From an uncultured Dialister sp. (GTDB lineage: Bacteria > Bacillota > Negativicutes > Veillonellales > Dialisteraceae), in NCBI GenBank assembly GCA_934216155.1, contig CAKQBK010000044.1, forward strand, positions 1 to 21,784: a stretch of 21,784 nt of DNA. The letters are read 5' to 3'. A program made the translations under genes and the position numbers. The stretch's first letter is position 1, and each line of letters opens with the position of its first letter. Shown in pieces: positions 15,341 to 21,784 of this stretch. The notes below the pieces were generated by a model, which had not been told where the DNA came from, did no database searches, and was given only the letters and a program-made list of their open reading frames with translations.

Positions 15341-15349
15341 ATTATAACA
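15341..15349 (-). promoter_or_regulatory. recQ promoter, extended -10
   Basis: The minus strand reads TGTTATAAT about 45 nt before the recQ ATG, giving a perfect TATAAT with the extended TGn. The expected -35 region falls inside the AGAAGTTAGAAGTG-type repeat words (15351-15395) and shows no good hexamer. Confidence 0.6.
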
Positions 15350-15402
15350 TAAAAGCAGTGAGAAGTTAGAAGTGAGTAGTGAGAAGTGGTAGCGGCGAGC
15401 CC
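15349..15402. repeat. Family C tail without its hairpin
   Basis: AAAAGCAGTGAGAAGTTAGA and GTGAGTAGTGAGAAGTGGT followed by AGCGGCG reproduce the tail of family C elements in reverse orientation, but the second hairpin arm is lost. The tail overlaps the recQ promoter region. Confidence 0.6.
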
Positions 15403-15467
15403 TCGCATTGCTCTTATGCCAATTCTTATCATATAGCAAAATTCCTTTTTATATAGCTCGCCGAATA

Positions 15468-15589
15468 AAGGTTATTATTCTACCAATTCCTGCTATGAAA
15501 CATTTTCTTTAATCGCAAGTGACAAGGTTATAAGGGTTATAAAAGGTTATGGGACTACCATTCTCGCATAAACTTTTTATCCCAAAAGC
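15468..15589. repeat. Family A element, right part replaced
   Basis: The left end AAGGTTATTATTCTAC (15468-15483) and inner arm AAGGTTATAAGGGTTATA are intact and close to the copy at 12756. The sequence then breaks at 15590, where a family E element begins. No family A right end is found further on, so the element was interrupted or truncated by the family E copy. Confidence 0.75.
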
Positions 15590-15788
15590 TATTAAGTTAA
15601 GCGAAACATAGGATAATTTCTTTTGAGGCAAAGTTTCTCAGGTTGCTCAGGTGCCTCGAACGAGATGATAACGCTAGTGTTTATCGGCTCATTCAAGGAA
15701 CGTGAGAACCCTTTGTACCCTTAGAACCTTCAGAACCTTATACTCACCAGCGGAATCATACCTACCAACGCAAATCCTTAACTTAATG
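15590..15788. repeat. Palindromic element, family E, copy 2
   Basis: Ends TATTAAGTTAAG (15590-15601) and CTTAACTTAATG (15777-15788). Its right part (ATCGGCTCATTC to CAAATCCTTAACTTAAT) is nearly identical to 10916-11141, including the continuing ACATTGC outside the end. The left 9-mer array is shorter, which accounts for the 27-bp size difference. Confidence 0.85.
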
Positions 15789-15834
15789 ACATTGCTCTTT
15801 TATATCAGTCACTAGTTACCCAAATCATATATTT

Positions 15835-15900
15835 GCGGCGCTTTATAATTTGTGCGCCGCCACCACCATTTCTCACTTCTCACTCCTAACTTCTCACTGC
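15835..15900. repeat. Family C hairpin element upstream of dcuC
   Basis: GCGGCGC (15835-15841) pairs with GCGCCGC (15854-15860), followed by CACCACCATTTCTCACTTCTC. It is nearly identical to the copy at 11294. Here it lies upstream of a plus-strand gene, so it is not tied to a stop codon. Confidence 0.8.
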
Positions 15901-16004
15901 CTTATATATTTATACATTTATATATTTCCTTTTTTGACGAAATATAGTAAAGTAATAGATGAGAACTTATTATATCTTGTTTTGATTTGCAAGGGAGGCA
16001 CACT

Positions 16005-17396
16005 ATGAATTTATTATTTACCACTCTGGTTGTCGTTTGGGCGGCCTGGCTGATTTTGAAGAAATACAAAGCCCAGACGGTTCTCTTCCTGGCCGGCGCC
16101 ATTTTGCTGGCCGGTTCCATGATCATGAACTGGGGCACCATTCTTCCCGCCGGAAAGAGTACCGGCATGTGGAGTTTCGATATTTTTGAATTGATTCGAA
16201 ATCTTTTCTCCAACCGCGTGGCCGGTCTGGGCATGAACATCATGGCTGTTGGCGGCTTTGCCCGTTACATGGATAAGATCGGCGCCAGCAATGCGCTAGT
16301 AAGCCTTACCATCCGTCCATTGATGCTCCTTAAATCCCCATACATCGTCATGAGTGCCTGCTGGGTACTGGGCATGTTCCTGGGTCTGGCCATCAATAGT
16401 GCTTCTGGTCTGGCTATGCTGCTCATGGTCACCATGTTCCCCATTCTGGTCGCTTTGGGCGTATCTCGTATTTCCGCCACCGCTGCCATTGCCACCACCC
16501 TCTGCCTGGACTGGAGCCCGGCTGATACAGGTACCATCTTTGCAGCAGAAATTGCTGGTTTCGACCCGGTCGTATATTGGCATACCTTCCAGATTCCTAT
16601 CGCTTGTCTGGTTATCCCCTGCGTGGCCATTGCCCATTATTTCACCCAGAAAATCATGGATAAACGGGACGGCCATGTGGTACAAGCCCTGAATCCTGAT
16701 GATGTGCATATCAATGCTGATACAGAAGATGAAAAGAAAGCACTGGAAAATCATCCACCAAAAATCTACGCCATTCTTCCTATCATTCCGCTGGCATTGA
16801 TTCTGATTTTCTCGCCGCTGTGCATTACCACTGCCAAAGTGAACATCGTCATGGCTATGTTCATCGGTACCGCCATCGGTATGATTGCCCAGGCTATCCG
16901 TACAAGAAATATCAAGGAAACCTTTGCCGAACTGCAGATTTTCTTCGATGGGATGGGCCGTCAGTTGTCCAATGTCATTACCATCATCATTGCTGGTGAA
17001 TTTTTCGCCAAAGGCTTAACCTCCACTGGTTCCATTGACGCTATGATCCAAGGGGCACAGACCACCGGATTCGGCGGTAGCGGCCTCACTTTGGTCATGA
17101 TTGGCATCATTGCAGTTTGCGCTATCATCATGGGCAGTGGCAACGCTCCTTTCTTCGCCTTTGCCAACCTGGTACCAGAAATTGCAGCGAAAACCGGTAT
17201 TGCAGCCTCTTTCATGATTCTTCCTATGCACCTCATCGCCAGCTCCGCCAGAGCGATTTCTCCTATCACCGGCGTTATCATCGTAGCCAGCGGCATGGCC
17301 GGCATCAGCCCCTTCGACTTGGTGAAACGTACCGCCATTCCTATGATCGTATCCTGCCTCCTCATTGTTATTGGAGATTTTGTAATATTCGGATAA
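16005..17396 (+). CDS. dcuC: C4-dicarboxylate transporter, DcuC family
   Basis: A predicted inner-membrane carrier for succinate, fumarate or related C4-dicarboxylates; DcuC of E. coli mainly exports succinate during fermentation. It starts at 16005 (MNLLFTTLVV) with AGGGAGG 6 nt upstream; an ATG 18 nt earlier has no site. The 463 residues match DcuC length (about 460). About twelve hydrophobic segments surround a charged cytosolic loop near 210-250 (DKRDGHVVQALNPDD onward). Recognisable family stretches include FARYMDKIGASNAL, CLDWSPADTGTIFAA and MGSGNAPFFAFANLVPEIA, the last with SSARAISPITGVI downstream. It is the first plus-strand gene, divergent from recQ. Direction and substrate in this organism are inference. 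Confidence 0.9.
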   Translation: MNLLFTTLVVVWAAWLILKKYKAQTVLFLAGAILLAGSMIMNWGTILPAGKSTGMWSFDIFELIRNLFSNRVAGLGMNIMAVGGFARYMDKIGASNALVSLTIRPLMLLKSPYIVMSACWVLGMFLGLAINSASGLAMLLMVTMFPILVALGVSRISATAAIATTLCLDWSPADTGTIFAAEIAGFDPVVYWHTFQIPIACLVIPCVAIAHYFTQKIMDKRDGHVVQALNPDDVHINADTEDEKKALENHPPKIYAILPIIPLALILIFSPLCITTAKVNIVMAMFIGTAIGMIAQAIRTRNIKETFAELQIFFDGMGRQLSNVITIIIAGEFFAKGLTSTGSIDAMIQGAQTTGFGGSGLTLVMIGIIAVCAIIMGSGNAPFFAFANLVPEIAAKTGIAASFMILPMHLIASSARAISPITGVIIVASGMAGISPFDLVKRTAIPMIVSCLLIVIGDFVIFG

Positions 17397-17605
17397 TTGG
17401 TTGTTAGTTGCTGGTTGTTAGTTGTTGGTTTATGCGCGAAGTCTTTCGATTCAATCTTCACAAAGACAAATCCTCATTGGTTTAAGGGCTAAGGTTTAGG
17501 GGTTATCATTCAAACCTTAACCCTTAAACCAATGAGGATTTGTAAAAAGGAAATTGAAAATAATGAACTCGGAGTACAAACCAACAACCCACAACCAACA
17601 CCATC
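17397..17605. repeat. Family D element between dcuC and the peptidase gene
   Basis: GTTGTTAGTTGCTGGTTG-type end at 17399-17433, inverted AACCAACAACC-type end at 17580-17602. Between them is a central hairpin with 32-nt arms (17466-17497/17512-17543) differing by one 2-nt mismatch. The layout matches the tandem units at 4650-5310 but most of the intervening sequence differs. It begins right at the dcuC stop codon. Confidence 0.85.
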
Positions 17606-17624
17606 ATAACAAGGAGTCAAACCT

Positions 17625-18746
17625 ATGAATAAAGAACACCTCATCAATGAATTTAAAGAATTGGTTTCTATCGAAGTACATTCTCGCAAGGAACGTGCCA
17701 TTGCGGATGTGTTGAAGAAGAAGCTGGAAGATTTGGGCCTCACCGTTACAGAAGATGAGGCTGGCAAAGTGCTTGGTAGCAACGCAGGCAATGTATATGC
17801 CATTTTGCCTGGCGATCCAACGAAAGAAGCGGTGCTTTTCTCCGCTCATATGGATCGCGTAGGCAACCACGGCCATATCCAGCCTATCGTCAAAGAAGAA
17901 GAAGGCATCATCACTTCCGATGGTACGTCCATCCTGGCCGGCGATGATATTGGCGGTGTTTCTGCTATCCTGGCTATGCTTCGAGAAGTCAAAGAACAGC
18001 AGATTCCCCACGGCCCCATCGAAGTGGCTTTCTCTATTTGCGAAGAAACTGGTGTAGAAGGTTCTGCCCAGTATGATTTCTCTAAATTCCAGTCCAAGAG
18101 CTGCTTCGTCTATGATGCATCTGGTAAAGCCGGCACCATCGTTCTGGCCGCACCTAGCAAAGGTCGCGTGACCATCACTGTTCATGGTATCACCGCCCAT
18201 GCAGGCAATGAACCGGAAAAAGGATTGAATGCCCTCAAGGTAGCGGCGGACCTCATCATGCATCTTCCCGATGGCCGCCTCTCTCCTGTTTCCACGGCAA
18301 ACTTCTCCATCATCGAAGCCGGCAGTGCCACCAACGTAGTGTGCGACAAGGTTGTCATCACCGGAGAACAGCGCAGCCGGGATGCCAAAGAATATGCCAA
18401 GATTTCCGAAGACATCCAGAACGCAGCTGATTTGATTTCCAAGAAATACAACACCCCCATTGAAGTGAACCTACACACCTTGTACCATGCGTTCTGCCTA
18501 GAAGAAACTGCTCGCCCCTGCGTGTTAGCCAAAGAAGCAGCCGAAGCTATCGGACTTTCCCCATTCTTCAAACAAGGTGGCGGTGGCATGGACGCCAACC
18601 ACTTCAACGAACACGGCATTGCTGCCGTAGGTATCGGTACGGGCAACTTCAAATGCCACACCAATGGGGAATACCAAGTCATTGACGATTTGGTAGCCTG
18701 TGCGAAACAGGCGGTGGAAATTGTGAAACTGGCCGCTAATAAATAA
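17625..18746 (+). CDS. M20-family metallopeptidase, peptidase T-like
   Basis: A predicted cytosolic di-zinc aminopeptidase acting on short peptides. Start at 17625 with AAGGAG 8 nt upstream; 373 residues. Metal and catalytic motifs in order: SAHMDRVG (H75, D77), LAGDDIGG (D107), ICEETGVEG (E140/E141) and YDASGKAG (D164), with a late CHTNGEY supplying the last His. GITAHAGNEPEKG is the dimerisation-domain entry typical of PepT-like M20 proteins. It is shorter than E. coli PepT (about 408), closer to the Firmicutes PepT-like group, so I give no symbol. It follows dcuC in the same direction after a family D element and may be cotranscribed. Peptide breakdown would feed the amino-acid metabolism suggested by gdhA. 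Confidence 0.92.
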   Translation: MNKEHLINEFKELVSIEVHSRKERAIADVLKKKLEDLGLTVTEDEAGKVLGSNAGNVYAILPGDPTKEAVLFSAHMDRVGNHGHIQPIVKEEEGIITSDGTSILAGDDIGGVSAILAMLREVKEQQIPHGPIEVAFSICEETGVEGSAQYDFSKFQSKSCFVYDASGKAGTIVLAAPSKGRVTITVHGITAHAGNEPEKGLNALKVAADLIMHLPDGRLSPVSTANFSIIEAGSATNVVCDKVVITGEQRSRDAKEYAKISEDIQNAADLISKKYNTPIEVNLHTLYHAFCLEETARPCVLAKEAAEAIGLSPFFKQGGGGMDANHFNEHGIAAVGIGTGNFKCHTNGEYQVIDDLVACAKQAVEIVKLAANK

Positions 18747-18870
18747 AAGGTTATTATTCTACGAATTTCACCATTTAACATTTTTCTTAGTCCGCCATGA
18801 GCAAGGTTAAAAGGGTTATATAGAGTAATGGAATAGCGTTATTCTCATATACTGTATAACCTATAGAAGA
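18747..18870. repeat. Family A element, truncated, abutting a stop codon
   Basis: AAGGTTATTATTCTAC begins at 18747, the base right after the peptidase TAA. The inner arms are present (AAGGTTAAAAGGGTTATA and a weak ACTGTATAACC). The right end is missing: a second family A element starts at 18888 after the edge sequence GGTTAGCCCTTCGGACAGG. Confidence 0.75.
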
Positions 18871-18887
18871 AAGGTTAGCCCTTCGGA

Positions 18888-19062
18888 CAGGTTATTATTT
18901 CACCACGTACTGTGTTCTAACAAATTTCATTTTCCAAAGAAAAAGGGTTATATAAGGTTATGAAAATAGAGGTATTTCCATAACCTTATATAACCCTTTT
19001 AACCTTGCATAAGAAGGACAGAGAAGATTGTTCGATAATGAAATCAGCAGAATAATAACCTT
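18888..19062. repeat. Palindromic element, family A (complete copy)
   Basis: Left end AGGTTATTATTTCACC from about 18889, right end GCAGAATAATAACCTT (19047-19062). The inner palindrome AAAAAGGGTTATATAAGGTT / AACCTTATATAACCCTTTT is very regular. Together with 18747-18870 it fills the convergent gap between the peptidase gene and the TRIC-like gene. Confidence 0.85.
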
Positions 19063-19104
19063 CTTAACAACGTTGCATACCACCATGACATACTCTACAC
19101 ACGT

Positions 19105-19746
19105 TTACCGCTTTTTATGCGGATGATACAACTGCCATCCGAAATGAATGGCGCAGAAGCGCAGAAGCACCACGATCCCAAAAGCAGCCCAGGAGGCATA
19201 GGCCAGAGACATTGTATTTCTAAGGAAACAAAGAGCCAAACCACCGGCTACCGATGCGACGGCATACACATCCATATAGAGCACCACCGGCATTTTTCGT
19301 GCCATCATATCACGAAGCATACCGCCCCCTACGGCAGTGATGAGCCCCAGCATGGTGGGCAACAGGTAGTGATAGGAATCGGGAAATGTATAAAAAGCAG
19401 TCAAGGCACCGGTGACAGTAAAAGAGGCCAACCCCACCGTATCAGAAATATTATACATAAATACAATGAGCCGCCGGTTCGATTTGGTCACCCGCCAGAA
19501 GGGATACAACGCACTAATCAAAAGGGCGGTTCCAATGGATACGAGAAGTCCGGTCGGATTTTGCAGTGCCATAGGCGGTGTGATCCCGCACAGTACATCA
19601 CGGACCATACCACCACCAACACCGGTCATAACCGCCAGTACGGTGATTCCAAAAATATCCATCCGCCGAGAAAGCCCCACCATGGCCCCCGAAAAAGCAA
19701 ACGCCACCGTTCCCAGTATTTCATAAATCATCCAGGTGATACTCAT
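19105..19746 (-). CDS. TRIC/YicG-type membrane protein (two-repeat glycine-transporter-like domain)
   Basis: A 213-residue protein when started at 19746 (MSITWMIYEIL), which has GGGG 5 nt upstream; earlier in-frame ATGs have no ribosome site. It consists of two copies of a three-helix unit, each ending its second helix region with a glycine-rich signature: TGVGGGMVRDVL (41-52) and AVGGGMLRDMM (138-148). This is the pattern of the UPF0126/YicG/YadS family. Relatives have been described as trimeric cation channels and linked to glycine uptake, so the substrate here is open. The length is normal. The C-terminus is basic (PHKKR). Isolated gene, flanked on both sides by family A elements. Confidence 0.88.
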   Translation of the reverse strand: MSITWMIYEILGTVAFAFSGAMVGLSRRMDIFGITVLAVMTGVGGGMVRDVLCGITPPMALQNPTGLLVSIGTALLISALYPFWRVTKSNRRLIVFMYNISDTVGLASFTVTGALTAFYTFPDSYHYLLPTMLGLITAVGGGMLRDMMARKMPVVLYMDVYAVASVAGGLALCFLRNTMSLAYASWAAFGIVVLLRFCAIHFGWQLYHPHKKR

Positions 19747-19780
19747 ACATACCCCAATCATTACATAGTAACAAACAACA

Positions 19781-19786
19781 ATTATA
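19781..19786 (-). promoter_or_regulatory. Possible -10 box of the TRIC-like gene
   Basis: Minus-strand TATAAT 35 nt upstream of the chosen ATG. No clear -35 hexamer is seen at 16-18 bp, so the call rests on the -10 alone. Confidence 0.4.
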
Positions 19787-19841
19787 GTGAGGAATGGTGA
19801 TAGCAGCACATCAAATTGATAGGGTACCGCAAACTATTATG

Positions 19842-20040
19842 ACGGTTATTATTCTGCGCACTTCCCTCTTCTAACATATCCCGAGGAAGGCTTAGTTCAA
19901 GGTTAAAAAGGGTATTATAAGGTTATGTTCTTACCGTAGTTTTCATAACCTTATATAACCTTATATAACCTTTTTCAACCTTATGACAAGCGGTATGAAT
20001 TGGCATATGAAAAAGCAGAAATCAGCAGAATAATAACCTT
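19842..20040. repeat. Palindromic element, family A (complete copy)
   Basis: ACGGTTATTATTCTGC (19842-19857) and GCAGAATAATAACCTT (20025-20040): the T-to-G change in the left end is matched by an A-to-C change in the right end, so the pairing is kept. The inner palindrome is AAGGTTAAAAAGGGTATTAT with AACCTTATATAACC-type partners. TTCTAACATATC and GACAAGCGGTATGA stretches are shared with the copy at 20808. Confidence 0.88.
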
Positions 20041-20046
20041 TTATAT

Positions 20047-20115
20047 GGGGCGCTTCCAAATTTTGATGCGCCCCTTCCACCATTTCTCACTTCTAACTTC
20101 TCACTTCTAACTGCT
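20047..20115. repeat. Family C element abutting the metalloprotease stop (GGGGCGC variant)
   Basis: GGGGCGC (20047-20053) pairs with GCGCCCC (20068-20074). The TTCTCACTTCTAACTTCTC tail reaches the region just before the TAA stop at 20118-20120. It directly follows a family A element with only 6 bp between them. Confidence 0.82.
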
Positions 20116-20117
20116 CT

Positions 20118-20747
20118 TTAAAAGACCATGTGAATCAGCAGATAGCACAGTGAAATAAATCCCTGCGCCAATGGATTGATGATGCGATTCACCAGCCCAC
20201 TGAACACGATGAGCATCAAAATGATGAATCCATACCGGGCATTGAAATTTTCAAATTTCCAAGAGAGTTCCCCCGGAAGAAACATGCTCACAATTTTGGA
20301 ACCATCCAAGGGCGGCACCGGAATGAGATTGAAAAAAGCGAACCACACATTGTACATCATAATCCACTGCAGAAACAGATACCCACCTTGTCCCAGCATG
20401 CCCATGCGGCCCAGAATGGCCATCAAAAGCAAGGACAAAAAGCAGAGAAATAAATTCATTCCCGGCCCCGCGAAGGACACTTTCAGCACATCACTTTTAT
20501 AATTTCTATAATACCTGGGATCAATCATAACCGGTTTCGCCCAGCCAAATCCGCAAATCACCAAAAGCAAGGTCCCCATCACATCCAAATGGGCCATCGG
20601 ATTAATGGTAAGCCGCCCTTCCCGCTCCGGCGTAGGGTCCCCCAAGGCATCGGACACCGCCGCATGGGCATACTCATGCATAGAAAGCGCAATCAAAAGC
20701 GCTGGTACACGATACATGACAGTGCTAATATCAAGAAAATCGAACAT
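20118..20747 (-). CDS. Site-2-protease-type zinc metalloprotease (M50)
   Basis: A 209-residue membrane protein. The zinc motif HEYAH (24-28) lies in the first hydrophobic segment, the NPMAHLD stretch is at 49-55, and NLIPVPPLDGSK (140-151) with D148 supplies the third ligand. Together they define the compact M50 group. Five or six membrane segments; no PDZ domain, unlike RseP. Relatives of this size are widespread in Firmicutes and mostly uncharacterised. They cleave peptide bonds inside or near the membrane; the substrate is unknown. Start at 20747 with AAGGGG 6 nt upstream. Isolated between repeat elements, so context gives no clue to its target. Confidence 0.92.
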   Translation of the reverse strand: MFDFLDISTVMYRVPALLIALSMHEYAHAAVSDALGDPTPEREGRLTINPMAHLDVMGTLLLVICGFGWAKPVMIDPRYYRNYKSDVLKVSFAGPGMNLFLCFLSLLLMAILGRMGMLGQGGYLFLQWIMMYNVWFAFFNLIPVPPLDGSKIVSMFLPGELSWKFENFNARYGFIILMLIVFSGLVNRIINPLAQGFISLCYLLIHMVF

Positions 20748-20807
20748 AAAATACCCCTTCTAAAAATCAGGAATAAGGAGTTAGAAATAAGCACTACATA
20801 ATTAAAG

Positions 20808-20993
20808 AAGGTTATTATTCTACTCATTTCCCTATTCTAACATATCACAACTAAGGCTTAGTAATTGGTTAAAAGGGCTATATAAGGTTATGGGATTGCC
20901 ATAAGTTTCATAACCTTATATAACCTTTATAACCTTGTGATAAGCGGTATGATTTACATGTTAAGAAATAGAAATTCGTAGAATGATAACCTT
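20808..20993. repeat. Palindromic element, family A (complete copy)
   Basis: AAGGTTATTATTCTAC (20808-20823) and GTAGAATGATAACCTT (20978-20993) are inverted ends with one mismatch; 186 bp. The inner palindrome is GGCTATATAAGGTTATG with CATAACCTTATATAACC. It is the nearest relative of the copy at 19842. A family C element follows after 9 bp, the same order as at 19842-20115. Confidence 0.9.
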
Positions 20994-21002
20994 TTATACT
21001 TT

Positions 21003-21058
21003 GCGGCGCTTCTAAAATTGTGCGCCGCCACCACCATTCCTAATTTCTCATTCCTCAT
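21003..21058. repeat. Family C element abutting the Lrp-type gene stop
   Basis: GCGGCGC (21003-21009) pairs with GCGCCGC (21022-21028), followed by CACCACCATTCCTAATTTCTC. It ends a few bases before the TAA stop at 21065-21067 and could act as the 3' hairpin of that transcript. Confidence 0.82.
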
Positions 21059-21064
21059 TATATT

Positions 21065-21514
21065 TTATTCGTCTACCGGATGCTGGCCGTGAATTTCTGC
21101 GGTGACGGGATGGACCACCAAGGTGCCGAAGTCTTTGAGAGCTTCTCCCAAGGCGGCCATAGATTCTTCGCTATCAAAGTGGGCATCGATGAAGAAATGG
21201 TGTTCCCCATCCACTTCATAACAATGAAGAATATGGAATTCCGTAGACTCTACGAAATGCAAAAAGCCTGGCTTTGTCTCCTCTGTGGTAGTCAATTCAA
21301 AAATTCCATGGATCGCATAGCCGAAAACGGGGCAATTCACATTGACTGTGTAACGCTGCACGATTCCCAGGTCCTGCAACCGTTCCAATCGATTCTTCGC
21401 CGCCTGGCTGGTCAAGTACACCCGCTTTCCCAATTCGGTCATGGAAATGCGACCATTTTTCCGCAACTCAGAAATAATTTTTATATCCGTATCATCTAAT
21501 GATTTTGGTATCAT
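21065..21514 (-). CDS. Lrp/AsnC-family transcriptional regulator
   Basis: A 149-residue DNA-binding regulator, probably amino-acid responsive. Start at 21514 (MIPKSLDDTD) with GAGG 5 nt upstream; a longer frame from 21556 adds a hydrophobic stretch without a site and is rejected. N-terminal winged helix-turn-helix: LDDTDIKIISELRKNGRISM, then ELGKRVYLTSQAAKNRLERL (27-46), the typical Lrp wording, and GIVQRYTVNVN. The C-terminal RAM-type ligand domain includes HCYEVDGEHHFFIDAHFDS, where Lrp proteins usually have a 'C..V.G..D....' pattern. Targets are not visible; no nearby amino-acid operon is divergently placed. Ligand and regulon are unknown. Confidence 0.93.
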   Translation of the reverse strand: MIPKSLDDTDIKIISELRKNGRISMTELGKRVYLTSQAAKNRLERLQDLGIVQRYTVNVNCPVFGYAIHGIFELTTTEETKPGFLHFVESTEFHILHCYEVDGEHHFFIDAHFDSEESMAALGEALKDFGTLVVHPVTAEIHGQHPVDE

Positions 21515-21566
21515 AATGGCCTCGCTTATTGCTATTAATAACAAATATATAACCAATCTTGGTCTT

Positions 21567-21572
21567 ATTATA
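21567..21572 (-). promoter_or_regulatory. Possible -10 box of the Lrp-type gene
   Basis: Minus-strand TATAAT about 50 nt before the ATG at 21514. The -35 region (TCACAC at 17 bp) is weak. Confidence 0.4.
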
Positions 21573-21621
21573 CACTATCAGGCTATCACGTGTGAGTGGA
21601 AAATAAAGTCTATTTTGAATA

Positions 21622-21784
21622 CAGGGTTCTCAGGGTTCTCAGGGTTCTCAGGGTTCTCAGGGTTCTCAGGGTTCTCAGGGTTCTCAGGGTTCTCAGGGTT
21701 CTCAGGGTTCTCAGGGTTCTCAGGGTTCTCAGGGTTCTCGTGCGATTAGAAATCTAACGATTTCCTCCGCACGAGAACCTTTTG
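21622..21784. repeat. 9-bp tandem array with terminal hairpin (family B)
   Basis: Thirteen perfect copies of CAGGGTTCT (21622-21738). Then GGTTCTCGTGCG (21733-21744) pairs with CGCACGAGAACC (21768-21779), with GAAATC/GATTTC (49-54 and 59-64 of the 21700 block) inside around the loop TAAC, and TTTTG after the outer arm. The arm bases differ from those of the 1-110 copy (GGCTCC against CGTGCG) yet remain complementary. The element continues beyond the window. Confidence 0.92.

Noticed and set aside
15934..15962. dcuC promoter from TTGACG at 15934
   Set aside because: No acceptable -10 lies at 16-18 bp, so I could not support it.
21441..21749. Collagen-like Gly-Phe-Ser repeat open frame
   Set aside because: The repeat is just the 9-bp DNA array translated. 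It lacks a start context, ends in the hairpin, and its first part is antisense to the Lrp-type gene.

Overview
The window carries 16 protein genes with good ribosome binding sites, 14 on the minus strand and 2 on the plus strand (16005-18746). They are separated by unusually long, repeat-rich intergenic DNA. Summing the gene lengths gives about 62% coding, low for a bacterium. Strong AGGAGG-type sites, extended -10 promoters and the gene set (glutamate dehydrogenase, a feoA-feoA-feoB operon with a Cys-rich FeoB partner, DcuC, a B. subtilis-type thymidylate synthase) suggest an anaerobic Firmicutes lineage. A Negativicutes gut or oral anaerobe of the Dialister/Megasphaera/Acidaminococcus kind is my guess; nothing here proves the genus.

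Layout. 1-657: repeats only. 658-3099: three membrane-protein genes (a two-helix protein of unknown role, a Pr6Pr-like six-helix protein, a small basic protein). 3100-5603: 2.5 kb without a convincing gene, holding nested inverted repeats, one good candidate structured RNA (4232-4409), a second structured stretch, and a 283-285 bp tandem repeat. 5604-6860: glutamate dehydrogenase. 7422-10607: ferrous iron uptake operon (feoA, feoA, feoB, FeoB-associated protein) behind a promoter with a Fur-box-like palindrome. 11345-12609: thyA-folA, overlapping by ATGA. 12949-12964: a near-perfect parS site. 12999-15299: a long RecQ. 16005-18746: dcuC and an M20 peptidase on the plus strand. 19105-21514: TRIC/YicG-like protein, site-2-type metalloprotease and an Lrp/AsnC regulator.

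Functionally the genes cover amino-acid and C4-dicarboxylate use (glutamate dehydrogenase, DcuC, M20 peptidase, Lrp-type regulator), iron import, and thymidylate/folate supply with DNA maintenance (thyA, folA, recQ, parS). The parS site suggests, without proving, that the region is on the origin-side part of the chromosome.

The most unusual aspect is the repeat landscape. At least six palindromic families are interleaved. (A) About 160-200 bp elements ending in AAGGTTATTATTCTAC and its complement. (B) 9-bp GGTTCTnAG arrays next to a hairpin whose arms covary between copies. (C) A short GCGGCGC/GCGCCGC hairpin with an AGAAGTTAGAAGTG-type tail that abuts or supplies stop codons. (D) Elements with GTTGTTGGTT-type ends around a central hairpin. 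(E) About 200-226 bp elements ending in TTAAGTTAAG. (F) Nested repeats around a GTGCCGCTAGCCG motif. Paired base changes in B and C suggest that the folded form, not the sequence, is what is kept.
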